Shown here one piece after another: positions 25,468 to 34,500 of a stretch of DNA of 64,000 bases. Both the position numbers and the translations under genes were made by a program. The notes below the pieces were generated by a model, which worked only from the letters and a program-made list of their open reading frames with translations, had not been told where the DNA came from and did no database searches. The stretch is from JBBQLG01 sp038327655 (GTDB lineage Bacteria > Bacteroidota > Bacteroidia > Cytophagales > Spirosomataceae), in NCBI GenBank assembly GCA_038327655.1, contig JBBQLG010000012.1, forward strand, positions 1-64,000, given 5' to 3'. How positions within the stretch are numbered: the first letter of the stretch is position 1; each line of letters opens with the position of its first letter.

Positions 25468-27552
25468 ATGAAGAATTCTGTCATCTGGTTATCGGCCGTT
25501 ACGCTAACCGTCGGGTTGTTAGCGGCCACACCACCCAAAGGGAGGGTAACCGCATCGGCCCGGAAAACTACCGGTACCCCCGCGCCAAAGATTAAGTTTA
25601 TTGATCCGCAGAACATGGATCTGAACGTTCGGCCGGGCGATAATTTTTACCAGTACGCGAACGGCAACTGGCTGAAAAGCAACCCAATTCCGGCGTCGAA
25701 AACCAGTTGGGGCAGCTTCAATGAACTGCGGGATAAGAGTCTCGACGCCATGAAAATGCTACTGGAGGACGCTACCAAAAAAACGACGAAAGGGCGTCTG
25801 TATCAAATGGTCGGCGATTTTTACCAGAGCGGTATGGACAGCCTGGCCATCGAAAAGCGCGGCTTCGATCCCATCAAGCCCGAACTGGCCCGGATCGAAA
25901 AGCTCAGCAATAAAACGGAACTGCTCAACGAGATGGCCCATCAGCGGACGCAGGGAAACGGGATGCTGTTCGGCTTTTCGGTGGGGCAGGATCGCAAAAA
26001 CGTTAGTAAGTATTTGCCGCAGTTTTCGCAGGGAGGAATTAGCCTGCCCGACCGGGAATACTACCTCAAAAACGACAAACGCAGCCTGACCATTCGGGAC
26101 GCGCACCGCGATAATATCACCAAAATGTTTGGCCTGATCGGCGAGGAGCCAACCCGTGCCTCGCAAAATGCCGATTTGATTTTGCGCCTGGAAACATCCT
26201 TGGCCAAAGCGCAGATGTCCCGCGTGGAGATGCGCGATCCGTACAAGACGTATAATAAATTGACGACGGCTGATTTTACGAAGCAAACGCCCAACATCGA
26301 CCGGGCGGGCGGTAGCTGGAAGGCGCAGATGGATCAGTTTGGCGTCAAGAATCAGGATACAGTAATGGTGCAGAATCCGGCGTTTTATCGTTCGCTCGAC
26401 AGCCTGTTTGCCGCCACGCCCATTGAGGACCTGAAAACATACATGCGCTGGAATATTTTGCGGGGAGCGGCTCCGTACCTGAGCGATGCCTTTGTAAAAC
26501 AGGCGTTTTCGTTCAATAAAGTGCTGAGCGGACAGAAAGAACAAACCCCACGCTGGCAGCAGGTAAGCGGTTTGATCGACCGGCAGTTGGGCGATCTGCT
26601 GGGGCAACTGTACGTGCAGAACTACTTTAAGCCCGAAGCCAAACAGCGCATGATGACGCTCGTAGACAACCTGGAAGCGTCGTACAAAGAACACATCAAA
26701 AACCTCGACTGGATGAGTGAGGATACCAAAAAACGGGCATTAAATAAATTAGTGGCGTTTAAACGGAAGATCGGCTATCCCGACAAGTGGAAAAGCTACG
26801 ACGGCGTGAGTATTGCCCGTGATGATTTTTACGGCAATGTGAAAAGTGCCGGTAAATGGTCGTACAACTACATGGTGAATCGGCTGGGTAAACCCGTCGA
26901 TAAAACCGAATGGGGCATGACCCCGCCAACGGTAAACGCTTATTACAACCCGGTTAACAACGAAATTGCGTTTCCGGCTGCGATTCTTCAGTTCCCGTTC
27001 TACGATTACGAAGCTGACGATGCCATTAACTACGGGGGAATCGGCGCGGTAATTGGTCACGAAATGACGCACGGATTCGACGACTCAGGCCGTCAGTACG
27101 ACTCGGATGGTACACTCCGGGATTGGTGGACGAAAATGGATGCTGATAACTTCAAAAAGAGGGCTGATCAGGTGAAAGAACAGTTCAACGGCTTTAAAGT
27201 GCTCGACTCGCTGCACGTAAACGGCCAACTGACGCTGGGTGAGAACCTGGCCGATCTGGGCGGGCTGGCTATTTCATACGATGCCTTCAAGAAGACCAAG
27301 CAAGGACAGTCGAAAGATAAAATTGACGGGTTCACGCCCGATCAGCGGTTTTTTTTGTCGTGGGCACAGGTTTGGCGGACCAACATCCGCCCGGAAGCCG
27401 AAGCGCAGCAGGTCCTGACCGATCCCCACGCGCCGGGGCTGTACCGTTGCAACGGTCCGCTCTCGAACATGGATACCTTTTATCAGGCGTTCAACCTGAA
27501 GCCAGGCGATAAAATGTACAAGCCCAAAGAAGACCGGATAAAAGTCTGGTAA
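25468..27552 (+). CDS. M13 family zinc metallopeptidase (neprilysin/PepO-like)
   Basis: 694 residues from the ATG at 25468 (MKNSVIWLSAVTLTVGLLAAT, a signal peptide). The N-terminal M13_N region (about 55-440) has GDNFYQYANGNWLKSNPIPASKTSWGSF, and the C-terminal catalytic domain carries HEMTH (531-535, in GHEMTHGFDDSGRQYD) and the third zinc ligand Glu592 in GENLADLGG. NAYYNPVNNEIAFPAAILQ and the terminal CNGPLSNMDTFYQAFN are classic. It degrades peptides in the periplasm or outside the cell. Confidence 0.94.
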   Translation: MKNSVIWLSAVTLTVGLLAATPPKGRVTASARKTTGTPAPKIKFIDPQNMDLNVRPGDNFYQYANGNWLKSNPIPASKTSWGSFNELRDKSLDAMKMLLEDATKKTTKGRLYQMVGDFYQSGMDSLAIEKRGFDPIKPELARIEKLSNKTELLNEMAHQRTQGNGMLFGFSVGQDRKNVSKYLPQFSQGGISLPDREYYLKNDKRSLTIRDAHRDNITKMFGLIGEEPTRASQNADLILRLETSLAKAQMSRVEMRDPYKTYNKLTTADFTKQTPNIDRAGGSWKAQMDQFGVKNQDTVMVQNPAFYRSLDSLFAATPIEDLKTYMRWNILRGAAPYLSDAFVKQAFSFNKVLSGQKEQTPRWQQVSGLIDRQLGDLLGQLYVQNYFKPEAKQRMMTLVDNLEASYKEHIKNLDWMSEDTKKRALNKLVAFKRKIGYPDKWKSYDGVSIARDDFYGNVKSAGKWSYNYMVNRLGKPVDKTEWGMTPPTVNAYYNPVNNEIAFPAAILQFPFYDYEADDAINYGGIGAVIGHEMTHGFDDSGRQYDSDGTLRDWWTKMDADNFKKRADQVKEQFNGFKVLDSLHVNGQLTLGENLADLGGLAISYDAFKKTKQGQSKDKIDGFTPDQRFFLSWAQVWRTNIRPEAEAQQVLTDPHAPGLYRCNGPLSNMDTFYQAFNLKPGDKMYKPKEDRIKVW

Positions 27553-27575
27553 ATTACGGGAGGCCAATAAATAAT

Positions 27576-27621
27576 AATGTTCCGGTAATGCTCTCTTCGC
27601 GACGGGCAGTGCCGGAACATT
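27576..27621 (+). terminator. Hairpin after the M13 gene
   Basis: AATGTTCCGG / CCGGAACATT 10-bp stem, extendable inward with one mismatch; the right arm is followed by GTTTGTT. No clean T-run, so termination is likely but not certain. Confidence 0.55.
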
Positions 27622-27662
27622 GTTTGTTCGTGCGTAACTTGAGGGCCTAAACCATCCCCTTC

Positions 27663-28460
27663 ATGAAGCTTCACGCGGGTTGCGAACTCTGGTTCGACGT
27701 ACAGGCCGAAACCCCCATTATTCTCATGCTGCGGCCTCGTTCGGGCGTTAGTCAGTGGATTATCAGCGAAGAATACGACATTGAACCGGCCGTGCAGGTC
27801 ATCGAATTTACCGATGTATACGGCAACCTTTGCCAGCGCATGATTGCCGCCCCCGGTGCGTTCCGCATTCGCACCCAGGCCCTTGTTGAAACGACTCCTA
27901 CGATTGATGTGACTCCCGGTGCGCCCTACGTTCCGGTGGAGCACCTGCCCGACGATGTACTTCATTTTCTGCTCCAAAGCCGCTATTGCCCCGCCGATGA
28001 TCCGGCCATTGGTCAACAGGCGTCCGAGATTGTAAAAGATGCCGAGCCGGGTTACGACCAAGCCGAAGCAATCCGCGCCTGGATTCGCCAAAACATTCGC
28101 TACGAGTACGGCACCAGTAACGCCAACACATCGGCATTGGAAACACTTCGACACCGTACGGGCGTGTGCCGGGATTTTACGCATTTAGGTATTTCACTGT
28201 GCCGGAGCCTTAATATCCCGGCCCGGATGGTGGTGGGTTATCTGCATAATCTAAAACCAATGGACCTACACGCCTGGTTCGAGGCTTTTGTGGGTGGTCG
28301 CTGGTATACGTTTGATGCCACGCAGTACGAACCGCGCGGCAACCGGGTGACGGTAGCGTACGGACGCGATGCTGCCGATGTCGCATTCCTTACACAATTC
28401 GGTCCGATGAAGTTGGAGCAGATGCGCGTTTGGGTGGATGAAGAAGTTCTCGTTTCATGA
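27663..28460 (+). CDS. Transglutaminase-like family protein
   Basis: 265 residues. An N-terminal beta-rich domain (LHAGCELWFDVQAETPIILMLRPRSG, 3-28) precedes a transglutaminase-like core with Cys169 in TGVCRDFTHL, His203 in DLHAWFEAF and Asp218 in YTFDATQ, forming the Cys-His-Asp triad. Bacterial relatives act as proteases or in peptide cross-linking; no substrate is known. No signal peptide, so it is probably cytoplasmic. The stop overlaps the next start as ATGA, so the two are co-translated. Confidence 0.88.
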   Translation: MKLHAGCELWFDVQAETPIILMLRPRSGVSQWIISEEYDIEPAVQVIEFTDVYGNLCQRMIAAPGAFRIRTQALVETTPTIDVTPGAPYVPVEHLPDDVLHFLLQSRYCPADDPAIGQQASEIVKDAEPGYDQAEAIRAWIRQNIRYEYGTSNANTSALETLRHRTGVCRDFTHLGISLCRSLNIPARMVVGYLHNLKPMDLHAWFEAFVGGRWYTFDATQYEPRGNRVTVAYGRDAADVAFLTQFGPMKLEQMRVWVDEEVLVS

Positions 28461-29308
28461 CACCGATAACCGTTAGCGTATTGGGTTGCGGCTGGCTTGG
28501 GCTACCGCTGGCCGAGCGACTCGTAGCGACCGGCTACACGGTAAAAGGAAGCACGACCACCCCCGAAAAATTACCGGTTCTGGCCGAAAAAGAGATTCTG
28601 CCCTATCTCATTCAGTTGCGTCCGCAGGCCGAAGGCGACCTCACCGGGCTGTTGCAGGCATCCATCCTCATCGTCGACATACCCCCGAAAGTTAGTGCGC
28701 AGGGCGAAGCGTTTCATCCGGCTCAGGTGCAAGCCATCGCCAACGCCGTCCAAAACGCCCCGGTGGAATGGGTAATCTACATTAGTTCGACATCCGTTTA
28801 CCCCGAGGCTAATCGAATTGTCAGCGAAGACGAGTTAATAACTCCGGCCGAGTCTGCTTCGCCCACGGGTCCGGCAGGGCGAATTGTGGAAGCCGAACAG
28901 ATTATCCGTAGCCTGGAACCGGCCCGAAAGACAACCATCCTGCGTTGCGCCGGGCTGATGGGCTACGACCGTATTCCCGGTAAGTACGTAGCCGGTCGAA
29001 CGGTGGATAGTGGCCATGTTCCTGTAAACTACATCCACCGCGACGATGCCGTTGCGCTCATCGCTGCTGTCGTTACTGATGCCGTGACGGGTATATACAA
29101 TGTAGTCGCTCCTCTGCACCCCACGCGGGGGGATGTGTACCAGAAAAGTTGTGCACAGTTCAGTTATGCTTTACCCCAATTTGTGGAGCCAGTGGAAGCC
29201 ATTCCCTTCAAGGTGATTTCGGGAAATAAACTCATCCGCCGACTGAATTATTCTTTCCAATACCCCGACCCACTCGGATTCTTTTACGCGTTGCCCGGAG
29301 TGAGGTAA
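28457..29308 (+). CDS. NAD-dependent epimerase/dehydratase-like (YeeZ-type SDR)
   Basis: 283 residues of the extended short-chain dehydrogenase fold. The N-terminus VSVLGCGWLGLPLAERLVATGYTVKGSTTTPEKL uses the variant G-x-G-W-L-G nucleotide motif typical of the YeeZ branch. IYISSTSVYPEANRIVSEDE holds the Ser and Tyr of the active-site region, followed by ILRCAGLMGYDR. The substrate is unknown. It is coupled to the transglutaminase gene by a 4-bp overlap. Confidence 0.8.
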   Translation: MTPITVSVLGCGWLGLPLAERLVATGYTVKGSTTTPEKLPVLAEKEILPYLIQLRPQAEGDLTGLLQASILIVDIPPKVSAQGEAFHPAQVQAIANAVQNAPVEWVIYISSTSVYPEANRIVSEDELITPAESASPTGPAGRIVEAEQIIRSLEPARKTTILRCAGLMGYDRIPGKYVAGRTVDSGHVPVNYIHRDDAVALIAAVVTDAVTGIYNVVAPLHPTRGDVYQKSCAQFSYALPQFVEPVEAIPFKVISGNKLIRRLNYSFQYPDPLGFFYALPGVR

Positions 29309-29797
29309 CCCCAAACGGGTACCTCCTCGGGTGGTTGCCACCACTCTACAGTAACTCTGAAACTGGGGAAGGCTATCTACAGTCGTCTTTGTCAACGTGC
29401 GGCTGGCGGCTGTTTCAACGGTTGGCGAGGAGAAGAAGGCCTTAAATCATTGAAATCCCCGCCCTTAAACACGGTTGTATTAAAACTGTTTAACCAGTTG
29501 ACGCGTATATACTGGCATCTGTTGCAAAGTATTATGCAAGTTTGTTTAACATTTGTGTAGATTTGCATAAACAAAACTGGTAAAGGTGATTCCACAGAAT
29601 GGGGGGAAAATTCCACACTTGTTTGTTTAACCCACTAATGGTACTTGGTTCAGTGCCGTGACAAATACCCTTTTAAAACATTGTGTTTGAGCAGTTTGAG
29701 CAGTTTGACCATTGCGAAGCCGTTAATTCGGGCAACTTGGTGGGATTTTTGTTTAATAGCTTTGTAAAATTGGTTCAACAGAGAAAAACCTATAACC
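29309..29797. other. 489-bp intergenic control region upstream of the sigma factor
   Basis: No gene is supported here; the short open frames overlap each other or the sigma gene. It is AT-rich between about 29475 and 29600, holds TAGATTTG at 29558-29565 (a TAnnTTTG match), two and a half tandem TTTGAGCAG units at 29686-29710, and the sigma-gene promoter at 29737-29764. Confidence 0.6.
29737..29764 (+). promoter_or_regulatory. Promoter of the sigma factor gene (TTG, 17 bp, TAGCTTTG)
   Basis: TTG at 29737-29739 and TAGCTTTG at 29757-29764 with a 17-bp spacer, 33 bp before the ATG at 29798: a full Bacteroidota housekeeping-type promoter. Confidence 0.65.
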
Positions 29798-30313
29798 ATG
29801 ACAGCGCTCGAGTTCACCTATCATATTGGCAAAGTATCCAAGTCCCTGCGCCCTTTCGCACTGCGCTTAACCAAAGATGTTGAAGATGCCAACGACCTGT
29901 TACAGGACACCCTCCTGAAGGCGTTTACCAACCGCGACAAGTACACGGATGGTACTAACCTGAAAGCTTGGTTATATACGATTATGAAAAATACGTTCAT
30001 CACGAACTACCAGCGCATGGTTCGTAAGAACACCTTCATCGACACAACGGACAACCTGCATTATATCAACTCGATTGACAGTAGCACCGACAACACTGCC
30101 TACTCGACCTTTGCGCAGGACGATATTACCCGGGCGGTGAACAACCTGGATGAGACGTATCGGACGCCATTTATGATGCACTTCCGGGGTTTCAAGTACC
30201 ACGAGATTGCTGCGAAACTGGACATACCCATTGGTACCGTGAAAAACCGGATACATATCGCCCGCAAAGAATTGAAAGACAAACTGAAAGTTTATGCCCA
30301 CTTCAATGCGTAA
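29798..30313 (+). CDS. ECF-type RNA polymerase sigma factor linked to carotenoid genes
   Basis: 171 residues with sigma region 2 (FALRLTKDVEDANDLLQDTLLKAFTNRDKYTDGTNLKAWLYTIMKNTFITNYQR, about 20-75) and region 4 (LDETYRTPFMMHFRGFKYHEIAAKLDIPIGTVKNRIHIARKELKDKL, about 118-165). A sigma factor of this type directly ahead of crtI and crtB recurs in Cytophagales. No anti-sigma gene adjoins it. It has a housekeeping-type promoter and is followed by a terminator, so crtI may be driven separately, possibly by this sigma factor (inference). Confidence 0.88.
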   Translation: MTALEFTYHIGKVSKSLRPFALRLTKDVEDANDLLQDTLLKAFTNRDKYTDGTNLKAWLYTIMKNTFITNYQRMVRKNTFIDTTDNLHYINSIDSSTDNTAYSTFAQDDITRAVNNLDETYRTPFMMHFRGFKYHEIAAKLDIPIGTVKNRIHIARKELKDKLKVYAHFNA

Positions 30314-30401
30314 ACCGTTACTAATGTCGCTTTCGTCCGTCTATGAATGGACAAAAAGCTATTGATTGAGTAGTTTTTGGTTAAAAAAGAGGAAGGTTCC
30401 G

Positions 30402-30435
30402 AAAAGTTAGATGCTCTGCGTCTAACTTTTTTATT
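30402..30435 (+). terminator. Rho-independent terminator between the sigma factor and crtI
   Basis: AAAAGTTAGA / TCTAACTTTT, a 10-bp stem with a 9-nt loop, continuing into TTTATTTTT. Confidence 0.85.
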
Positions 30436-30441
30436 TTTCAA

Positions 30442-30465
30442 GCCGTTGTACAGTCAAGCAACGGC
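30442..30465. promoter_or_regulatory. Inverted repeat upstream of crtI, candidate operator
   Basis: GCCGTTG (30442-30448) and CAACGGC (30459-30465) separated by 10 nt, lying 62 bp before the crtI ATG and just after the terminator. No TAnnTTTG box is seen in the same gap. Confidence 0.35.
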
Positions 30466-30526
30466 AAGCGCGGTTACTTACCCCACAGCACCCGTTACTG
30501 CCTGCTACCGCCGTACCCATACGTTC

Positions 30527-32005
30527 ATGCCTCAACCCAAACGCGTTATAGTGATTGGAGCCGGATTCGCCGGCCTCGCTGCTGCCACCAGCTTAGCCGA
30601 TAAGGGCTATGACGTTACTCTCCTTGAAAAAAACAGCGTTCCCGGTGGGCGGGCGCGGCTCTTTCATGAAGCCGGATTTACCTTCGACATGGGGCCAAGC
30701 TGGTACTGGATGCCCGATGTATTCGAGAATTATTTTGCCCGCTTCGGCAAAAAGCCATCGGATTATTACGACCTAGTCCGGCTCGATCCTTCCTATAAAG
30801 TAGTATTCGGTCCCGACGAAGCTGTCGACATTCCCGCCGACATGGCACAACTTGTAGCTCTGTTCGAGTCCATGGAGCCGGGGAGTGGTGCACGGCTAAC
30901 GGAGTTTCTGCGGCAGGCGGCTTACAAATACGACGTTGGCATTAACAAATTCGTCTGGAAGCCGAGCCGCTCCATCACCGAGTTTGCGAGCCTGAAACTG
31001 CTCTACGACGTTACCCGATTGGACGTATTTCAGTCCTTCGCCAGTCACGCGCGCAAGTTTTTCCACGACCCCAAGCTGTTGCAACTCATCGAGTTTCCCG
31101 TCCTGTTTCTGGGTGCCATGCCCGACAGTACCCCGGCTATGTACAGCCTGATGAACTACGCGGACATGGCGTTGGGAACATGGTATCCAATGGGCGGCAT
31201 GCACGAAATCGTCCGGGCGATGGTCAGTCTGGCAGAAGATAAAGGCGTGAAACTGCTGCTGAATCAGACGGTTACAAAGATCGACATTACCCAAAACGCA
31301 GCCCGGCGTGTTCTCACGGATCAGGGCGTCTTTGAGGCCGATGTGGTCGTGGCGGGTGCCGATTATAACCATGTGGACACGCAGCTACTGACCGATCAGC
31401 AGCGAAACTACAGCGATGCGTATTGGGATAAGCGGGTGATGGCCCCGTCGTCGCTACTGTTTTACTTAGGTGTGAATAAACGCGTACCGAAGTTGCTACA
31501 CCACAACCTGTTTTTCGACGAAGACATTACGTTACACGCGCAGGAGATTTATGAAAAGCCGCAGTGGCCTACCAAACCGCTGTTCTACGTGTCGGCTCCT
31601 TCTAAGACAGACAATTCCGTAGCCCCTGCTGGTCACGAAAACCTGTTCATTCTCATCCCCGTAGCCCCCGACCTGACCGACGATGAGGCTACCCGCGCCC
31701 GTTATTTCAACCTTGTGATGGATCGGCTGGAAGCGTACGTCGGCGAATCCATCCGGGAGCACATCGTCTATCAGCGCAGCTACGCCCATGCTGATTTTAA
31801 GGCCGATTATAACGCCTTCAAGGGCAATGCGTACGGATTGGCAAACACCCTGTTACAAACTGCCTTTTTGAAGCCATCGCTCAAAAACAAAAAAGTTAAC
31901 AATCTGTTCTACACGGGTCAACTGACGGTACCCGGCCCGGGTGTGCCCCCTTCCCTGATTTCGGGATTGGTGGTCGCCGACGAAGTGGCTAAAGAATTTG
32001 CGTAA
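30527..32005 (+). CDS. crtI: Phytoene desaturase CrtI
   Basis: 492 residues from the ATG at 30527 (MPQPKRVIVIGAGFAGLAAATSLADKGYDVTLLEKN, FAD motif at 11-16); the open frame runs 50 codons further upstream through the terminator and is not coding there. The CrtI marks GGRARLFHEAGFTFDMGPSWYWMPDVF and, at the C-terminus, NLFYTGQLTVPGPGVPPSLISGLVVADEV are clear. It introduces double bonds into phytoene to give lycopene-type carotenoids. crtB follows 71 bp downstream on the same strand. Confidence 0.94.
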   Translation: MPQPKRVIVIGAGFAGLAAATSLADKGYDVTLLEKNSVPGGRARLFHEAGFTFDMGPSWYWMPDVFENYFARFGKKPSDYYDLVRLDPSYKVVFGPDEAVDIPADMAQLVALFESMEPGSGARLTEFLRQAAYKYDVGINKFVWKPSRSITEFASLKLLYDVTRLDVFQSFASHARKFFHDPKLLQLIEFPVLFLGAMPDSTPAMYSLMNYADMALGTWYPMGGMHEIVRAMVSLAEDKGVKLLLNQTVTKIDITQNAARRVLTDQGVFEADVVVAGADYNHVDTQLLTDQQRNYSDAYWDKRVMAPSSLLFYLGVNKRVPKLLHHNLFFDEDITLHAQEIYEKPQWPTKPLFYVSAPSKTDNSVAPAGHENLFILIPVAPDLTDDEATRARYFNLVMDRLEAYVGESIREHIVYQRSYAHADFKADYNAFKGNAYGLANTLLQTAFLKPSLKNKKVNNLFYTGQLTVPGPGVPPSLISGLVVADEVAKEFA

Positions 32006-32076
32006 CTTACCACCAACCCTAACGTAGTGACAGTCGGCCCCGGTTGGGGGCGAAGATGAGTCACCCCTGACCCGAT

Positions 32077-32913
32077 ATGATGGCATTGTTTGACCAGACG
32101 GCACTGAAATGCAGTAAACTAATCACTGAACATTACAGCACGTCGTTTACGCTGGGAATCAAAACGTTACAGAGAAAGTTTCACCTGCCCATCTACGCCA
32201 TTTACGGATTTGTCCGCTATGCCGATGAGATTGTGGATACCTTCCATGACTACGATAAAAAAACGCTGCTCGCCCGGTTCAAACACGACACCTATCAGGC
32301 CATTGAAGAAGGCATCAGCCTGAACCCCATTCTCCACTCGTTTCAGTTGGTCGTCAATCAGTACAAGATCGACTACCCGCTGATCGAATCGTTCCTGCAC
32401 AGCATGGAAATGGATCTGTACATTCAGGACTACGACGCTGAGGGGTACAGCGAGTACATTTACGGCTCGGCTGAGGTGGTCGGGCTGATGTGCCTTCGGG
32501 TGTTCTGCGAAGGCGATTGTGTGATGTACGACCGGCTGAAAGAATCGGCACGCAAGCTGGGGTCAGCCTTTCAGAAAGTAAATTTTCTGCGCGATCTGAA
32601 GAGTGATTTTCAGGACCGGGGCCGGACGTATTTTCCCGGTGTAGACTTCAACGATTTCTCCCACGATGCCAAAGACCTCATCGAGTCCGACATTCAGCAG
32701 GATTTCGACGAAGCACTGATCGGCATTATGAACCTGCCGCGTGGTGCCCGGATGGGTGTTTACTTAGCCTATACCTACTACCTGACGCTGTTCAGTAAGA
32801 TCAAACAGTTACCAGCTTCGCGCATCCAGCAGGAGCGTATTCGGGTGCCCGATTCGCAGAAAATAGCCCTGCTGGCACAGACCTATCTGAAGTACCGGCT
32901 CAACGTGATTTAG
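32077..32913 (+). CDS. crtB: Phytoene synthase CrtB
   Basis: 278-residue head-to-head prenyl synthase joining two geranylgeranyl diphosphates into phytoene. The first Asp-rich motif is RYADEIVDTFHDYD (about 46-59); the second is VNFLRDLKSDFQDRGRTYFPG (about 168-188). HYSTSFTLGIKTL near the N-terminus is also typical. It is in the crtI transcription unit; the polyprenyl synthase at 47 kb may supply its substrate. Confidence 0.93.
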   Translation: MMALFDQTALKCSKLITEHYSTSFTLGIKTLQRKFHLPIYAIYGFVRYADEIVDTFHDYDKKTLLARFKHDTYQAIEEGISLNPILHSFQLVVNQYKIDYPLIESFLHSMEMDLYIQDYDAEGYSEYIYGSAEVVGLMCLRVFCEGDCVMYDRLKESARKLGSAFQKVNFLRDLKSDFQDRGRTYFPGVDFNDFSHDAKDLIESDIQQDFDEALIGIMNLPRGARMGVYLAYTYYLTLFSKIKQLPASRIQQERIRVPDSQKIALLAQTYLKYRLNVI

Positions 32914-32945
32914 AACCCCGGTCCTGTGCGTCAGGGTTTTTGGGC

Positions 32946-32953
32946 TATCTTTG
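32946..32953 (+). promoter_or_regulatory. Putative -7 box (TATCTTTG) for gatB
   Basis: Exact TAnnTTTG match 33 bp before the ATG at 32986. A short GC hairpin with GTTTTT lies just upstream and may end crtB transcription. Confidence 0.5.
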
Positions 32954-32985
32954 CTCGGCCTTTTCTGGCTTAGGAACACAGCACT

Positions 32986-34497
32986 ATGGTAGCAAATGCC
33001 CCTTTTTCGTCGGAAACGTCTTCGACTGATCGGTCCGGTCGACCGGCTGCGGTCCGGTACGAACTGGTGATCGGGCTGGAGGTTCACTGCCAGTTGCAGA
33101 CCGAAAGCAAGCTATTCGCGGCCGACGCCAATCGCTTCGGTGCCGACCCGAACACCAATATCAGCGTCATTACCCTGGCCCACCCCGGTACACTGCCTAA
33201 AATCAATCGCCGGGCGGTAGAATTTGCCGTTCGAATGGGGCTGGCCTGCGGCTCCACTATCACGCGGCACAACATCTTCGCCCGCAAAAATTACTTCTAT
33301 CCCGATCTGCCCAAGGGCTATCAACTGTCGCAGGATAAAGGCCCGATTTGCGTTGGCGGCAGTATCCCGGTCAGTCTTAAAGATGCAACGGGGCATTCCA
33401 TCGAGCGTATTGTTCAGATTCATCATATTCACCTGGAAGAAGATGCCGGTAAATCCATCCATGAGGGAAACGAGCCGGTAACACGTCTGGACTATAACCG
33501 CGCCGGTACACCACTGATCGAGATGGTAACTGATCCGGTGCTGCGTTCGGCGGAGGAAGCCGGGCAGTTTCTGACCGAAGTACGGCGATTGGTGCGCTAC
33601 CTCGACATTTGCGACGGTAATATGGAGGAAGGGTCGCTGCGATGCGACGTGAACATTTCCATCCGTCCCCACGGCGCGGCCGCATTGGGTACGAAGGTTG
33701 AGGTCAAGAACATGAACTCGATTCGGAATGTACAGCGGGCGGTCGAGGCCGAGTTTCTGCGGCAGGTCGGTTTGTTGGACAGCGGTGGCCGGATTATTCA
33801 GGAAACCCGCTCGTTCGACGTGGAGACGGGCCGGACGGTGGGGATGCGGGAAAAGGAAACCATGAACGATTACCGCTATTTCCCCGATCCTGACCTCGCG
33901 CCGGTTATGATTTCGGATGCGTGGCTGGAGCAGATCCGGGCCGAAATGCCGTCTTTACCCAGGGACCTGTACCAAAAATTCACTACCCATTACGGCCTGC
34001 CCGATTACGATGCCGCTTTGCTGACCGATGCCCGCGAATTGGCAGACTTCTACGAAGCCGTTTGCCGCGAAACAACGCATTACAAACAGGCGTCGAACTG
34101 GGTAATGGGTCCGGTAAAGGGTCAGTTAACGGAGAAAACAATGCGCGACCGGCAGTTCCCGGTTTCGGCCGGTCAACTGGCTGCCTTAGTGAACCTCATT
34201 GCCGGGGGAGATATCAGCCAATCGGCGGCTCAGCAGGTGTTTTTGCTGTTGGTCGATCAGCCCGATGCGACGCCGTTGGTCCTGGCTACCGGCGCGAACC
34301 TGCTTCAGAACCGCAATACGGATGCCCTGCAAACGTTGGTAGAAGAGGTATTGACGGCCTGGCCGGACAAGGTGCAGCAGTACCAAAAGGGCAAGAAAAA
34401 CCTGCTTGGTCTGTTCGTGGGTGAAGTCATGAAAAAATCGAAAGGTTCGGCAGACCCCAAGCTGGTTAACGAACTGATCTTAAAACAACTATCCTGA
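32986..34497 (+). CDS. gatB: Asp/Glu-tRNA amidotransferase subunit B
   Basis: 503-residue subunit of the GatCAB enzyme that amidates misacylated Glu-tRNA(Gln) and Asp-tRNA(Asn). Marks: YELVIGLEVHCQLQTESKLF, ARKNYFYPDLPKGYQLSQ, LEEDAGKSIHEG, DYNRAGTPLIEMVTDP, GSLRCDVNISIRP and KVEVKNMNSIRNVQRAVEAE, then the helical and YqeY tail from about 330. A low-complexity N-terminal extension (about 20 residues) precedes the domain. gatA and gatC are not in this window. Confidence 0.96.
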   Translation: MVANAPFSSETSSTDRSGRPAAVRYELVIGLEVHCQLQTESKLFAADANRFGADPNTNISVITLAHPGTLPKINRRAVEFAVRMGLACGSTITRHNIFARKNYFYPDLPKGYQLSQDKGPICVGGSIPVSLKDATGHSIERIVQIHHIHLEEDAGKSIHEGNEPVTRLDYNRAGTPLIEMVTDPVLRSAEEAGQFLTEVRRLVRYLDICDGNMEEGSLRCDVNISIRPHGAAALGTKVEVKNMNSIRNVQRAVEAEFLRQVGLLDSGGRIIQETRSFDVETGRTVGMREKETMNDYRYFPDPDLAPVMISDAWLEQIRAEMPSLPRDLYQKFTTHYGLPDYDAALLTDARELADFYEAVCRETTHYKQASNWVMGPVKGQLTEKTMRDRQFPVSAGQLAALVNLIAGGDISQSAAQQVFLLLVDQPDATPLVLATGANLLQNRNTDALQTLVEEVLTAWPDKVQQYQKGKKNLLGLFVGEVMKKSKGSADPKLVNELILKQLS

Positions 34498-34500
34498 GCG

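Noticed and set aside
25759..26694. 311-residue antisense frame inside the M13 gene
   Set aside because: Shadow of a GC-rich coding region; the peptidase on the other strand has all catalytic motifs.
29686..29710. Tandem TTTGAGCAG units as a CRISPR or repeat array
   Set aside because: Only two and a half units of 9 bp with no spacers; listed as possible control sequence instead.
29683..29883. 66-residue frame ahead of the sigma factor
   Set aside because: Overlaps the sigma promoter and the start of the sigma gene, and shows no conservation I recognise.
30377..30526. Upstream part of the crtI open frame
   Set aside because: It would run through a rho-independent terminator and an operator-like repeat; the FAD motif starts directly after the ATG at 30527.
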